Positions 48,401-49,169 of a DNA stretch of 64,000 nt are shown one piece after another. This stretch comes from Liolophura sinensis. Its lineage: Eukaryota > Mollusca > Polyplacophora > Chitonida > Chitonidae. Both the position numbers and the translations under genes were made by a program. Positions within the stretch are counted from its first letter, which is position 1, and the number at the start of each line of letters is the position of its first letter. The notes under the pieces were generated by a model, which was not told the origin of the DNA, searched no databases, and was given only the letters and a program-made list of their open reading frames with translations. The stretch lies in the NCBI RefSeq assembly GCF_032854445.1, contig NC_088295.1, positions 23,299,385 through 23,363,384 of the forward strand. The letters are read 5' to 3'.

Positions 48401-48869
48401 TTATCAAATACTTTATTATGAACATACATGCAATTACACTACTGTGGTCCAGAATAGATTCTCCACCTTTAGCATTTCTGTGATAATATTTGTACATCCT
48501 TGTGTAGAATAGAAATTAAAATAAACACAGGTCTGGTAGTCCTTAAATGATGGAAGCCCATAGGAATTGTGAAATCTTAAAATTAGGTGGGGATAGTCAC
48601 TTTACTTGACTCAAATTCACTGGAGATAAATAATTGTCTGGATGCAATTCTCATCATTTCACCAGGATATCATTATCAATATCAGATCTTATCTTGGAAC
48701 CACTAAGCCAGGTACATTGTACAGCTTTTCTTTCCTAGTAACAAAAAATACCATGCTTTCTGTTCAAGAACATCCAGGGAAACAGAAACTGAAGACTGAA
48801 GATGTTACCAAAGAGAAGCCTGAACTGACGCCCATTGAGAAAGTTGGATATTTACCTGAAAAATTCTGA
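262..48869 (+). CDS. Polycystin-1-like multidomain receptor/channel gene (about 68 exons; 5' end outside window)
   Basis: Whole-gene entry; exon groups are listed separately. Consecutive exons join in phase from a cysteine-rich EB-like module to a stop codon at 48867-48869. The C-terminal half has the diagnostic PKD1-family order: WSC, two PKD repeats, REJ, GAIN/GPS, TM1, PLAT, then a six-helix polycystin channel domain. The N-terminal half is unusually rich in CTLD (nine), LamG-like (eight), PAN (four) and Sushi (three) modules plus one CNTNAP-type fibrinogen-like domain. Added exon lengths give about 18.5 kb, or about 6,100 residues. Family knowledge: polycystin-1 proteins are cleaved at the GPS and pair with TRPP channels; PKD1L2/L3 relatives carry lectin domains. 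Vertebrate relatives have far fewer N-terminal modules. The start codon, signal peptide and promoter lie upstream of the window. One exon (29521-30142) carries a one-base frameshift, so either the assembly has an error or this allele is damaged. Confidence 0.9.
708..1402 (+). CDS. Exons 708-873 and 1152-1402: C-type lectin-like domain 1
   Basis: First half reads C-P-P-G-W-K-T-Y-L-E-S-C-Y-R and later A-E-A-N-C, the classic CTLD N-terminal cysteines. Second half contains Y-F-V-G-F, V-W-G-D, N-W-Q, then C-V-S-V and A-C-D-S-K-L-P-S-I-C-Q, the C-terminal disulphide signature. The halves join at a phase-2 intron (donor gtgggt after 873); outer introns are phase 1. The EPN/QPD sugar-binding motif is absent (I-P-E-D-N sits there), so canonical calcium-dependent sugar binding is doubtful. 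Confidence 0.85.
1839..1870. repeat. Perfect 14-bp inverted repeat (hairpin)
   Basis: atcctctggtttgc at 1839-1852 is the exact reverse complement of 1857-1870, with a 4-base gatg loop. It lies in the intron between CTLD 1 and Sushi 1. No stem-loop RNA family is recognised; it may be a small palindromic insertion. Confidence 0.8.
1944..2200 (-). mobile_element. tRNA-derived SINE, family A, full-length copy
   Basis: Read on the minus strand from 2200, the head carries a good polymerase III A box (tggctcagttgg) and a B box (gttcaagtcc), i.e. a tRNA-like promoter. A conserved body follows, ending in an AAAT-rich tail. Near-identical 11-bp flanks (aggaagtatga at 1933-1943, aggaattatga at 2201-2211) look like a target-site duplication. 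Truncated copies occur elsewhere in the window. The short minus-strand ORF inside is not a gene. Confidence 0.85.
2454..2648 (+). CDS. Exon: Sushi/CCP domain 1
   Basis: Phase 1-1 exon after a strong pyrimidine tract and cag. Reads C-P-P-V-F-V-N-N, then L-V-T-C-Q-T-G-Y, I-E-C, and ends W-G-D-I-P-E-C-I: the four-cysteine CCP pattern with the terminal tryptophan. Likely a protein-interaction module. Confidence 0.85.
2851..2943. repeat. 28-bp tandem repeat, about 3.3 copies
   Basis: Units starting agaacaaagtaacagagtaa begin at 2851, 2879, 2907 and (partial) 2935. Intronic, just upstream of the first PAN exon. Confidence 0.85.
3001..3249 (+). CDS. Exon: PAN/apple domain 1
   Basis: Phase 1-1 exon (cag ends at 3000, donor gtaagt from 3250). 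Contains L-E-D-C-A-V-E-C-Y-Q-E-A-G-C and Y-I-C-W-L-L, the helix-cysteine signature of PAN/apple domains. Likely a protein- or carbohydrate-binding module. Confidence 0.75.
3561..3731 (+). CDS. Exon: Sushi/CCP domain 2
   Basis: Phase 1-1. Reads C-P-P-V-P-Y-V, V-T-Y-K-C-W, I-K-C and W-E-E-P-S-S-C-I, a complete CCP. It alternates with the PAN exons on either side. Confidence 0.85.
3928..4161 (+). CDS. Exon: PAN/apple domain 2
   Basis: Phase 1-1. Contains S-M-R-E-C-Q-E-R-C-V, A-R-C-K-M-L-D-Y and G-I-C-R-L, the PAN core. N-terminal and C-terminal ends match the other PAN exons in layout. Confidence 0.75.
4162..7124 (+). other. Large intron (about 3 kb) with no supported gene
   Basis: Longest intron of the 5' half. 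A minus-strand open frame of 151 codons (4331-4786) shows no recognisable motif and lacks splice or composition support. A short fragment resembling the 3' end of SINE family A (plus orientation) lies near 6160-6215. Otherwise nothing recognisable. Confidence 0.6.
7125..7358 (+). CDS. Exon: PAN/apple domain 3
   Basis: Phase 1-1. Contains L-E-I-C-A-Q-A-C-L, F-R-C-Q-S-F-D-Y and K-V-C-H-L-F, a well-preserved PAN core, ending V-Q-H-F-L-R-I-D before the donor at 7359. Confidence 0.85.
7779..7973 (+). CDS. Exon: Sushi/CCP domain 3
   Basis: Phase 1-1. Starts C-G-E-P, has L-K-C-H-C, V-I-R-C-N-P-G-G-Q-W and ends P-V-C-R. It carries extra cysteines compared with a standard four-cysteine CCP. Confidence 0.75.
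8242..8904 (+). CDS. Exons 8242-8401 and 8678-8904: C-type lectin-like domain 2 (degenerate)
   Basis: First half reads L-C-P-A-G-W-Y, A-E-C-Y-S-V and V-D-T-C-Q. Second half has D-Y-W-T-G-L-Y, T-W-H-W-T-D-G and ends V-I-C-K. Internal cysteines expected before the last strand are missing, as are the sugar-binding motifs. Halves join at the phase-2 intron position shared by the gene's CTLDs. The second acceptor (cccag at 8677) was chosen because it restores phase. Confidence 0.75.
9123..9335 (+). mobile_element. SINE family A, diverged copy
   Basis: Same family as the 1944-2200 element but in plus orientation: a B-box-like gtgagttcaagtca near 9171, then the body (tcatgggtttccctt, ccataatgctgg), ending in an A-rich GAAT tail near 9335. 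The A box is degraded. Confidence 0.75.
9414..10037 (+). CDS. Exons 9414-9576 and 9820-10037: C-type lectin-like domain 3
   Basis: First half: L-Q-C-P-S-G-W-T-Y-F, S-S-C-Y, A-T-S-C-S-L-M-G-G. Second half: A-R-V-G-L-D, W-R-W-L-D-G-S, Y-W-Q-D, Q-C-A-T-L, D-C-A-S, F-F-C-Q. A complete CTLD by cysteines; the EPN-type loop is lost. Phase-2 internal intron, phase-1 outer introns. Confidence 0.85.
10359..10469 (+). CDS. Exon: small cysteine-rich module
   Basis: A 111-nt phase 1-1 exon with five cysteines (V-P-C-T, V-F-C-D-D, L-Q-C-T-Y, P-S-C-R). It sits between CTLD 3 and CTLD 4, like the EB-like exon before CTLD 1. The family is not recognised with confidence; it may be a shortened EB/EGF-type spacer. 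Confidence 0.6.
10963..12053 (+). CDS. Exons 10963-11125 and 11806-12053: C-type lectin-like domain 4 with QPD motif
   Basis: First half: D-C-P-A-P-W-V-Y, K-C-Y-Y-F, N-C-V-S-L-G-G-H-L. Second half: V-W-I-G-L-D-K, W-V-E-G-G, Q-P-D-T-I-S-T-E-H-C, W-Y-D-K-P-C, L-P-F-V-C-Q. This is the only CTLD here with a clear QPD motif plus the downstream W-x-D, so it is the best candidate for calcium-dependent, galactose-type sugar binding (family knowledge). A short P/Q linker ends the exon. Confidence 0.9.
12429..13366 (+). CDS. Exons 12429-12580 and 13228-13366: WSC domain 1
   Basis: Starts E-G-C-F, then C-S-S-Y-C-S-S-Q-G-Y-K-Y-A, C-K-C-G-D, C-S-T-P-C-K-G-D and K-I-C-G-H-T-D-A-M-S-V-Y: the cysteine spacing of a WSC domain, a putative carbohydrate-binding module also found in polycystin-1. 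The internal intron is phase 0 and contains SINE family B. Confidence 0.9.
12748..13107 (+). mobile_element. SINE-like element, family B
   Basis: About 360 bp, strongly similar over its length to 27969-28318. It has a tRNA-like head (ggcccagtagttagagc, an A-box-like motif), a body including tgatacttcagtgg, and a tail of CATT repeats. Inserted in the WSC 1 intron. Overlapping short ORFs are not genes. Confidence 0.8.
13583..14563 (+). CDS. Exons 13583-13778, 14092-14235, 14461-14563: C-type lectin-like domain 5
   Basis: Three exons joined in phase (2, then 0). Contains G-T-C-Y-V, H-Q-C-Q-E-M-G-G-D-L, then V-W-I-G-L-Y, W-I-N-G-S, Y-W-D-S-L-Q-P-S-D, then D-C-V-A-V, G-R-W-V-D-R-A-C and F-F-M-C-Q. 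It has an extra intron late in the domain, unlike the other CTLDs. A Q-P-S-D sequence resembles a disrupted QPD. Confidence 0.85.
14779..15393 (+). CDS. Exon: LamG/concanavalin-like domain 1
   Basis: Single 615-nt phase 1-1 exon. The reading has F-T-F-M-F-W-Y near the start of the fold, a T-W-N-H-L-A-I strand followed by E-I-Y-L-N-G, then L-Q-F-G-G and H-L-D-D-V-L-Y-F-N-R-H-L-L at the end. These are the hallmarks of LamG/pentraxin-like jelly-roll domains. It serves as the reference for the other seven LamG exons in this gene. Confidence 0.85.
15681..16196 (+). CDS. Exon: LamG domain 2, N-terminal part (final strand missing)
   Basis: Contains V-F-W-W-S-F-D, C-I-N-G-F-S-V-S-F-W-V, S-W-Y-H-L-T-L-T-W, D-I-L-V-Y-L-D-G-E-L and ends S-Q-L-S-L-G-E-G at a phase-1 donor. 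The closing strand seen in its neighbours (D-D-V/D-D-L plus a short helix) is absent from this exon and the next intron. The missing piece matches the small exon at 21821-21910, about 5 kb downstream, which fits in phase. Confidence 0.8.
16556..16602. repeat. 23-bp direct duplication
   Basis: The unit cccacagagtgcgcacagtaaa occurs twice back to back in the intron upstream of CTLD 6. Confidence 0.8.
16730..17579 (+). CDS. Exons 16730-16898 and 17359-17579: C-type lectin-like domain 6
   Basis: First half: L-C-P-L-G-W-V, Q-S-C-Y-S-L, S-S-C-S-E-H. Second half: A-F-I-G-L-H-D, E-W-R-G-V, R-C-V-V-A-E-Y, P-C-S-T-P-N-T-Y-I-C-E. First of three consecutive CTLDs that interrupt LamG 2. Sugar-binding motifs are lost. 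Confidence 0.85.
16938..17045 (-). mobile_element. SINE family A, truncated copy
   Basis: Matches the 3' half of family A on the minus strand (tgttctcaagaatatt, gcattatggtcggagg, cttctgcaggttgctg). The tRNA-like head is missing. Lies in the intron splitting CTLD 6. Confidence 0.65.
17977..19492 (+). mobile_element. Tc1-type DNA transposon
   Basis: Ends are inverted repeats of about 30 bp: aaactaccgggcaaaagaaa at the left (from about 17979), and its near-exact complement at about 19462-19490 with one extra base in an A-run. TA-rich ends fit a TA target site. Inside is a decayed transposase on the plus strand. Length of about 1.5 kb is typical for Tc1. It sits in the intron between CTLD 6 and CTLD 7. 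Confidence 0.92.
18255..19220 (+). pseudogene. Tc1 transposase pseudogene (DD34E, three in-frame stops)
   Basis: Starts M-P-R-L-T-Q-A-E-H-D with a helix-turn-helix (C-S-Q-A-T-I-S-R-L-L) and a basic G-R-P-S hinge. The catalytic core is recognisable: F-T-D-E-S, Q-Q-D-N-A-R-P-H-T-A and S-P-D-M-N-P-L-E-H-L-W-D, with 34 residues between the second Asp and the Glu, i.e. DD34E. The frame is continuous from 18255 to 19220 without frameshifts but is cut by TGA stops at 18510, near 18628 and near 18687. All three sit where arginine CGA is plausible. It cannot make a full transposase. Confidence 0.9.
19552..20180 (+). CDS. Exons 19552-19735 and 19945-20180: C-type lectin-like domain 7
   Basis: First half: R-C-P-L-G-W-L, K-S-C-Y-H-V, L-D-C-A-S-M-G-G-E-L-V. 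Second half: W-V-Y-W-N-R, Y-T-N-W-N-S-Q-E-A-E-P-G, S-C-A-A-L-N-C, V-P-C-D-K-K-L-A-A-V-C-E. An E-P-G replaces EPN and W-H-S replaces WND, so sugar binding is uncertain. Middle CTLD of the inserted triplet. Confidence 0.85.
20423..20710. repeat. 44-bp minisatellite, about 6.5 copies
   Basis: The motif ttgattggtatgttcctgat recurs at 20467, 20511, 20555, 20599, 20643 and 20687, always 44 bp apart. Degenerate monomers (gttcctgat) extend back to about 20300. It ends about 70 bp before the acceptor of the CTLD 8 exon. Confidence 0.92.
20778..21689 (+). CDS. Exons 20778-20939 and 21498-21689: C-type lectin-like domain 8 (degenerate)
   Basis: First half: L-C-G-P-G-W-V-R, D-M-C-L-G-V, S-D-V-C-V-D. Second half: C-I-T-D-G, L-T-W-N-T-T, G-Q-C-L-G-V, D-C-A-T, C-I-L-C-E. 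Shorter than its neighbours and joined at a phase-1 rather than phase-2 intron; the central W-I-G-L region is missing. Identified mainly by cysteine layout and position. Last of the triplet inside LamG 2. Confidence 0.65.
21821..21910 (+). CDS. Exon: orphan C-terminal strand of LamG domain 2
   Basis: A 90-nt phase 1-1 exon reading S-S-L-F-V-D-N-L-Q-F-T-E-R-P-M, then L-S-E-V-H-E-L. This matches the closing strand and helix of LamG domains and nothing else. Alone it is not a domain. Joined after the exon ending at 16196 it would complete LamG 2, with the three CTLDs between as an insert. Confidence 0.75.
22036..23208 (+). CDS. Exons 22036-22390 and 22889-23208: LamG domain 3
   Basis: First half: I-S-Y-Y-F-S-F-D, D-C-R-N-G-L-T-V-S-T-W-I-Y. 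Second half: Q-W-M-H-V-A-C-V-W, L-Y-V-N-T-V, I-Y-L-D-E-L-Y-I. Split by one phase-2 intron, unlike LamG 1. The intron between (22391-22888) holds nothing recognisable. Confidence 0.8.
23468..24363 (+). CDS. Exons 23468-23671 and 23932-24363: LamG domain 4
   Basis: First exon: Q-Q-F-I-D-F-D-A-E-E-I and a divergent N-terminal sheet. Second: L-C-R-G-P-L-S-V-S-L-W-L, L-W-S-H-V-V-A-V-F, S-V-H-V-N-G and F-D-I-D-D-V-K-M-F-D. The whole second exon is in frame, phase 1-1. Confidence 0.8.
24364..24941 (+). other. Intron with nothing recognisable
   Basis: AT-rich intron between LamG 4 and the fibrinogen-like domain. No open frame, element or repeat could be supported. Confidence 0.5.
24942..26280 (+). 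CDS. Exons 24942-25073, 25269-25448, 25752-25902, 26126-26280: CNTNAP-type fibrinogen-like domain
   Basis: Four in-phase exons, about 205 residues. Opens with A-S-C-H-Q-Y-G, then S-V-D-P-D-M-E-G-D and H-I-V-T-C-D-L-D. Next come Y-Q-Q-A-R-Y-R-C-K-G, W-W-A-D-I-H-G, Y-Y-C-G-C-G-M-T-D-S-C, L-C-N-C-D, D-E-G-R-F-T-D-K, L-P-V-T-Q-L-Y-F-G-D and L-G-P-L-V-C. This is the cysteine and motif order of the fibrinogen C-like domain of contactin-associated proteins (CNTNAP/neurexin IV), which also sits among LamG domains there. Introns phase 1, 1, 2, 1. Assignment is from motif memory, not a search. Confidence 0.8.
26570..27214 (+). CDS. Exon: LamG domain 5
   Basis: Single 645-nt phase 1-1 exon: Y-H-F-G-F-E-S, H-C-D-F-G-F-S-V-T-A-W-L, H-W-T-H-V-S-L-S-W, V-Y-I-N-G-L, H-L-V-I-D-D-L-R-L-L-D. 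Complete domain directly after the fibrinogen-like domain, the order also seen in CNTNAP proteins. Confidence 0.87.
27551..28577 (+). CDS. Exons 27551-27730 and 28362-28577: C-type lectin-like domain 9
   Basis: First half: L-C-D-V-D-W-Y, Q-C-Y-G-L, S-D-C-K-A-K-G-G-H-L. Second half: R-Y-R-W-Y-D, Y-R-C-A-V-L, N-C-A-D-Q-H-H-Y-L-C-Q. Joined at a phase-1 intron. No sugar-binding motif. A run of GTT triplets and a family B SINE fill the intron. Confidence 0.8.
27969..28318 (+). mobile_element. SINE-like element, family B, with tRNA-like head
   Basis: The head reads ggtggcctaatggttagtgc (A-box-like) and atcaaacccggg (B-box-like), spaced as in a tRNA. The body matches 12748-13107 and the tail is CATA repeats. 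This copy has the clearer promoter boxes of the two. Confidence 0.85.
28578..29520 (+). other. Intron, nothing recognisable
   Basis: About 940 bp between CTLD 9 and LamG 6. Its central part has ordinary composition but no open frame, repeat or element that I could support. Confidence 0.5.
29521..30142 (+). CDS. Exon: LamG domain 6, with a one-base frameshift
   Basis: Starts in phase 1 and reads L-V-V-D-G-L-N-D, C-H-S-G-F-G-V-R-F-W-L-Y, F-S-L-S-L-Q-S-G before a taa at 29856. From about 29842 the +1 frame continues the fold: T-S-W-T-Y-V-S-V-S, A-V-Y-L-N-G-L-L, V-W-V-E-D-L-M-I-V-D, and it leaves in the phase the next exon needs. Total length is one base too long for a 1-1 exon. No plausible micro-intron is visible. 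It is either a sequencing/assembly indel or a genuine lesion truncating the protein before its membrane domain. Confidence 0.8.
30552..31166 (+). CDS. Exon: LamG domain 7
   Basis: Phase 1-1, 615 nt: F-G-Y-G-L-S-F, C-E-K-G-F-T-F-S-F-W-L, V-W-S-H-V-L-V-T-W, L-L-C-V-N-G-K, L-Q-F-G-C-R and K-L-D-E-F-S-F. Same length as LamG 1. The 30143-30551 intron holds nothing recognisable. Confidence 0.87.
31432..32091 (+). CDS. Exon: LamG domain 8
   Basis: Phase 1-1, 660 nt: I-E-L-S-F-D-E-P, A-L-E-F-D-G-L-G-A-W, C-T-S-G-L-T-L-T-F-L-F, Q-W-L-Q-L-F-A-T-W, S-V-Y-I-D-G-K, L-I-D-H-L-E-L-L-D. Last LamG before the polycystin core. Confidence 0.87.
32440..32694 (+). CDS. Exon: PAN/apple domain 4
   Basis: Phase 1-1: L-D-E-C-R-G-L-C-E, N-C-D-M-F-E-F-C, G-V-C-R-R-M. 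Same fold signature as the three PAN exons at 3-7 kb, here directly ahead of the WSC/PKD block. Confidence 0.75.
32932..34507 (+). CDS. Large exon: WSC domain 2, PKD repeats 1 and 2, start of REJ
   Basis: 1,576-nt open exon. WSC: F-I-G-C-F-E-S-Y at the start, A-V-C-R-E-V-C-A, R-V-C-T-C-S, C-S-V-P-C and Q-T-C-G-G-E-G. PKD 1 carries V-D-F-G-D-G-S and W-S-H-N-Y-S-Q-P-G-S-Y; PKD 2 carries L-W-D-F-G-D-N and L-Y-S-T-T-G-Q-Y. From about 33830 the REJ region begins (C-V-P-P-S-V-S-I-L, H-W-N-L-Y). A Thr/Pro-rich linker separates the PKD repeats. In polycystin-1 this block is the mechanically stable stalk. Ends at a phase-2 donor. Confidence 0.93.
34793..36041 (+). CDS. Exons 34793-34962, 35124-35273, 35758-36041: REJ region, continued
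   Basis: Joined in phase (2, 1, 1, 0). Contains A-C-P-A-C-S-S-N, S-Y-N-W-T-I-Y, L-E-P-G-K-M-Y-Q-L-E-V, then F-T-F-T-C-V-D-W and Y-R-F-A-Y-K, with I-T-V-T-V-V-D-Y near the end. These fit the REJ (receptor for egg jelly) region that precedes the GAIN domain in polycystin-1 proteins. Confidence 0.85.
36096..36697. mobile_element. Candidate TTAA-flanked MITE (about 600 bp)
   Basis: Left end ttaaaaggacacatgaaaca; the right end read in reverse is ttaaaggatacatcaaaagg, an imperfect terminal inverted repeat of about 18 bp bounded by TTAA. The interior is more GC-rich than the surrounding intron and has no transposase frame. TTAA targets are typical of piggyBac-like elements; the family assignment is a guess. 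Confidence 0.5.
37327..37455 (+). CDS. Exon: REJ-GAIN connector
   Basis: Phase 0-0 exon reading I-Y-E-N-P-A-G-L-E-E-L-V, C-I-P-D, C-T-L-L-V-S-N-G-L-L. From this point the gene switches to phase-0 introns. An alternative start frame from 36908 is intronic readthrough. Confidence 0.8.
37499..37745. repeat. 135-bp tandem duplication covering an acceptor and exon start
   Basis: 37499-37611 is repeated at 37634-37745 with scattered changes. Each copy spans the intron end, an acceptor (caacag or taacag) and the first codons V-T-K. The upstream copy runs in frame for 13 codons and then hits tga; the downstream copy is the real exon start at 37705. Confidence 0.9.
37705..38013 (+). CDS. Exon: Gly/Ser/Thr-rich linker encoded by a minisatellite
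   Basis: Phase 0-0, 103 codons. After V-T-K-E-G-F-S-A-T-D come about 80 residues of repeated G-S-T-G-S-G-G-S-T-type units, encoded by near-identical 18-bp blocks (ggttccactggctctgga). It should be a flexible, unstructured, possibly O-glycosylated spacer between REJ and GAIN. The antisense Pro/Glu frame across it is a shadow of the repeat. Confidence 0.88.
38278..40912 (+). CDS. Exons 38278-38409, 38878-38980, (39219-39290), 39396-39559, 39776-40036, 40402-40912: GAIN domain
   Basis: Helical first part: L-D-D-V-V-R-I-L-S, S-Q-L-E-M-A-V-E-A-V, S-T-T-E-I-L-R-S-L-V, then L-T-Q-S-F-Q-Q-V-L and L-L-T-Y-R-G-D-L-V. The beta part follows: V-W-S-L-S-N-S-V, D-T-V-I-V-K-N-L, V-F-L-D-T-S. This matches the GAIN subdomain A helices and subdomain B sheet of polycystin and adhesion receptors. 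The 72-nt exon at 39219 is phase-neutral and may be skipped or not real. Other introns are phase 0 or 1 and consistent. Confidence 0.85.
38570..38735 (+). mobile_element. SINE family A, degraded copy
   Basis: Recognisable body and tail (ctcataatgctgag, gccatcatatcagtgaaata, tcaaataaataaaa) in plus orientation, inside a GAIN intron. Another 3' fragment of the family lies at 40084-40142. Confidence 0.55.
41296..42197 (+). CDS. Exons 41296-41384 and 41967-42197: GPS motif and first transmembrane helix
   Basis: First exon: C-A-F-W-D-E and E-W-S-L-E-G-C. Second: L-E-C-Q-C-T-H-L-T-T-F-G-G. The paired Trp and four cysteines ending in H-L-T are the GPCR proteolysis site; family knowledge places cleavage between Leu and Thr. 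A hydrophobic helix (V-V-I-V-T-S-L-L-Y-I-I-L-L-F-I-L) and basic R-R-L-D-K-K then mark TM1 and the cytosolic side. Phase 0 junction. Confidence 0.95.
41410..41552 (-). mobile_element. SINE family A, truncated copy; family B tail nearby
   Basis: Matches the family A body on the minus strand (ctcaagaatatctcac, gcattatggtggg, ccatccgcaggttgct). At 41687-41755 a separate minus-strand fragment (gtactcaacaatttttcagtc) matches the family B tail. Both are in the GPS intron. Confidence 0.7.
42441..42765. repeat. 32-bp minisatellite, about 10 copies
   Basis: Unit gtgtacctgtacatgtattc with tail atgtgtctgaca repeats every 32 bp with point changes. It lies in the intron between TM1 and the PLAT domain. 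Confidence 0.92.
42862..43613 (+). CDS. Exons 42862-43032 and 43453-43613: PLAT domain
   Basis: First exon: Y-S-Y-L-L-T-V-Y-T-G-M-R-S-G-A-G-T, K-V-Y-F-V-L-A-G-E-S-G-D-T-E. Second: V-L-S-R-G-S-V-T-S-F-I-M, Y-L-R-I-W-H-D-N-S-G, A-D-W-F-F-K-M-M-V-V-K-D. This is the intracellular PLAT (LH2) domain between TM1 and TM2 of polycystin-1 proteins, a lipid- and protein-binding beta sandwich. The open frame past 43032 is intron. Confidence 0.95.
43940..45050 (+). CDS. Exons 43940-44717 and 44933-45050: PLAT end and TM2-TM5 region
   Basis: Begins Y-L-L-C-D-H-W-L-A-V (end of PLAT), followed by S-F-T-R-V-Q-R-L-S-C-C, the typical polycystin lead into TM2, and M-T-L-L-F-S-T-M-I-A-N-A-M. Further helices: F-L-A-N-L-V-I-L-P-V-N-I-L-I, then after a basic/Ser-rich loop I-G-W-G-I-V-F-V-T-I-I-V-S-G-F, and F-L-L-S-F-V-E-S-I-L. 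The second exon ends the TM5 helix (V-G-V-A-I-I-L-S-L-L-F) with an acidic loop. The 45050 donor is chosen; 45037 also preserves phase. Confidence 0.9.
45241..47248 (+). CDS. Exons 45241-45473, 45790-45964, 46574-47248: TM6, TOP/polycystin domain and following helices
   Basis: First exon: basic segment then Y-V-V-Y-L-I-V-L-C-I-L-A (TM6); its donor is gcaagt, a GC-AG intron required by phase. Then M-F-W-N-W-S-E-S-V-L-V-P and R-L-R-Q-V-R-V-T-Q, the extracellular TOP domain. Third exon starts at 46574: E-C-K, M-C-Y-G-P-Y-G, L-D-R-H-S-R-A-V-F-V-E-V-N-L-Y-N-P-N, then A-I-I-R-V-I-M-E-V-T-F-A-V-F and F-K-S-F-W-N-T-V-N. The upstream open frame from 46459 is the pyrimidine-rich intron end, not coding. 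Confidence 0.93.
46147..46345 (-). mobile_element. SINE family A copy
   Basis: Minus-strand family A body (gattggtgttgtacgctg, ggaatattccacttat, gagctggacttgaactcaca with the B box). The A-box end is degraded near 46345. Intronic. Confidence 0.8.
47714..48869 (+). CDS. Exons 47714-48244 and 48739-48869: channel helices, pore region and C-terminus
   Basis: Helices L-T-C-L-V-G-I-L-L-F-F-S-M-I and A-F-L-I-V-F-I-I-V-F-V-S-F; a pore-loop-like W-S-Y-A-T-F-L-S-C; then Y-F-F-C-F-V-L-V-V-A-F-T-L-V-N-M-L-L (last helix). The donor at 48245 (phase 1) joins the acceptor at 48738 in frame, giving a short Lys/Glu-rich tail ending P-E-K-F and tga. The frame would stop at 48249 without splicing. No coiled coil is visible in the tail, unlike vertebrate polycystin-1. 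Confidence 0.9.
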
Positions 48870-49147
48870 GGAAAATCAAGAGTGTTAAAATTGATATAAC
48901 CACCTGTAGAACCCAAGTGTTTGTACTCCAAATTACATGACAATGAATTAGCTTGGGAAAATTTCCTTATTTATCTTCAGAAACATTAACATTAGCTGAA
49001 CTGTACCCTGTCTGAGGCACCTTTAGCATTTCTGTGATAATATTTGTACATCCTTGTCCAGTTCTGTGATATGGAAGAAATAACTTTTTCTTTTTTCTTG
49101 TTTTGACAAGATTGTCTTTCTTCAGAGACATGCATTGGAAACAGTTC

Positions 49148-49153
49148 AATAAA
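49148..49153 (+). promoter_or_regulatory. Likely polyadenylation signal of the polycystin-1-like gene
   Basis: First good aataaa after the stop codon, about 280 bases downstream. Transcript end is inferred at about 49170. Confidence 0.5.
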
Positions 49154-49169
49154 TTCTACCCAAGTGTTA

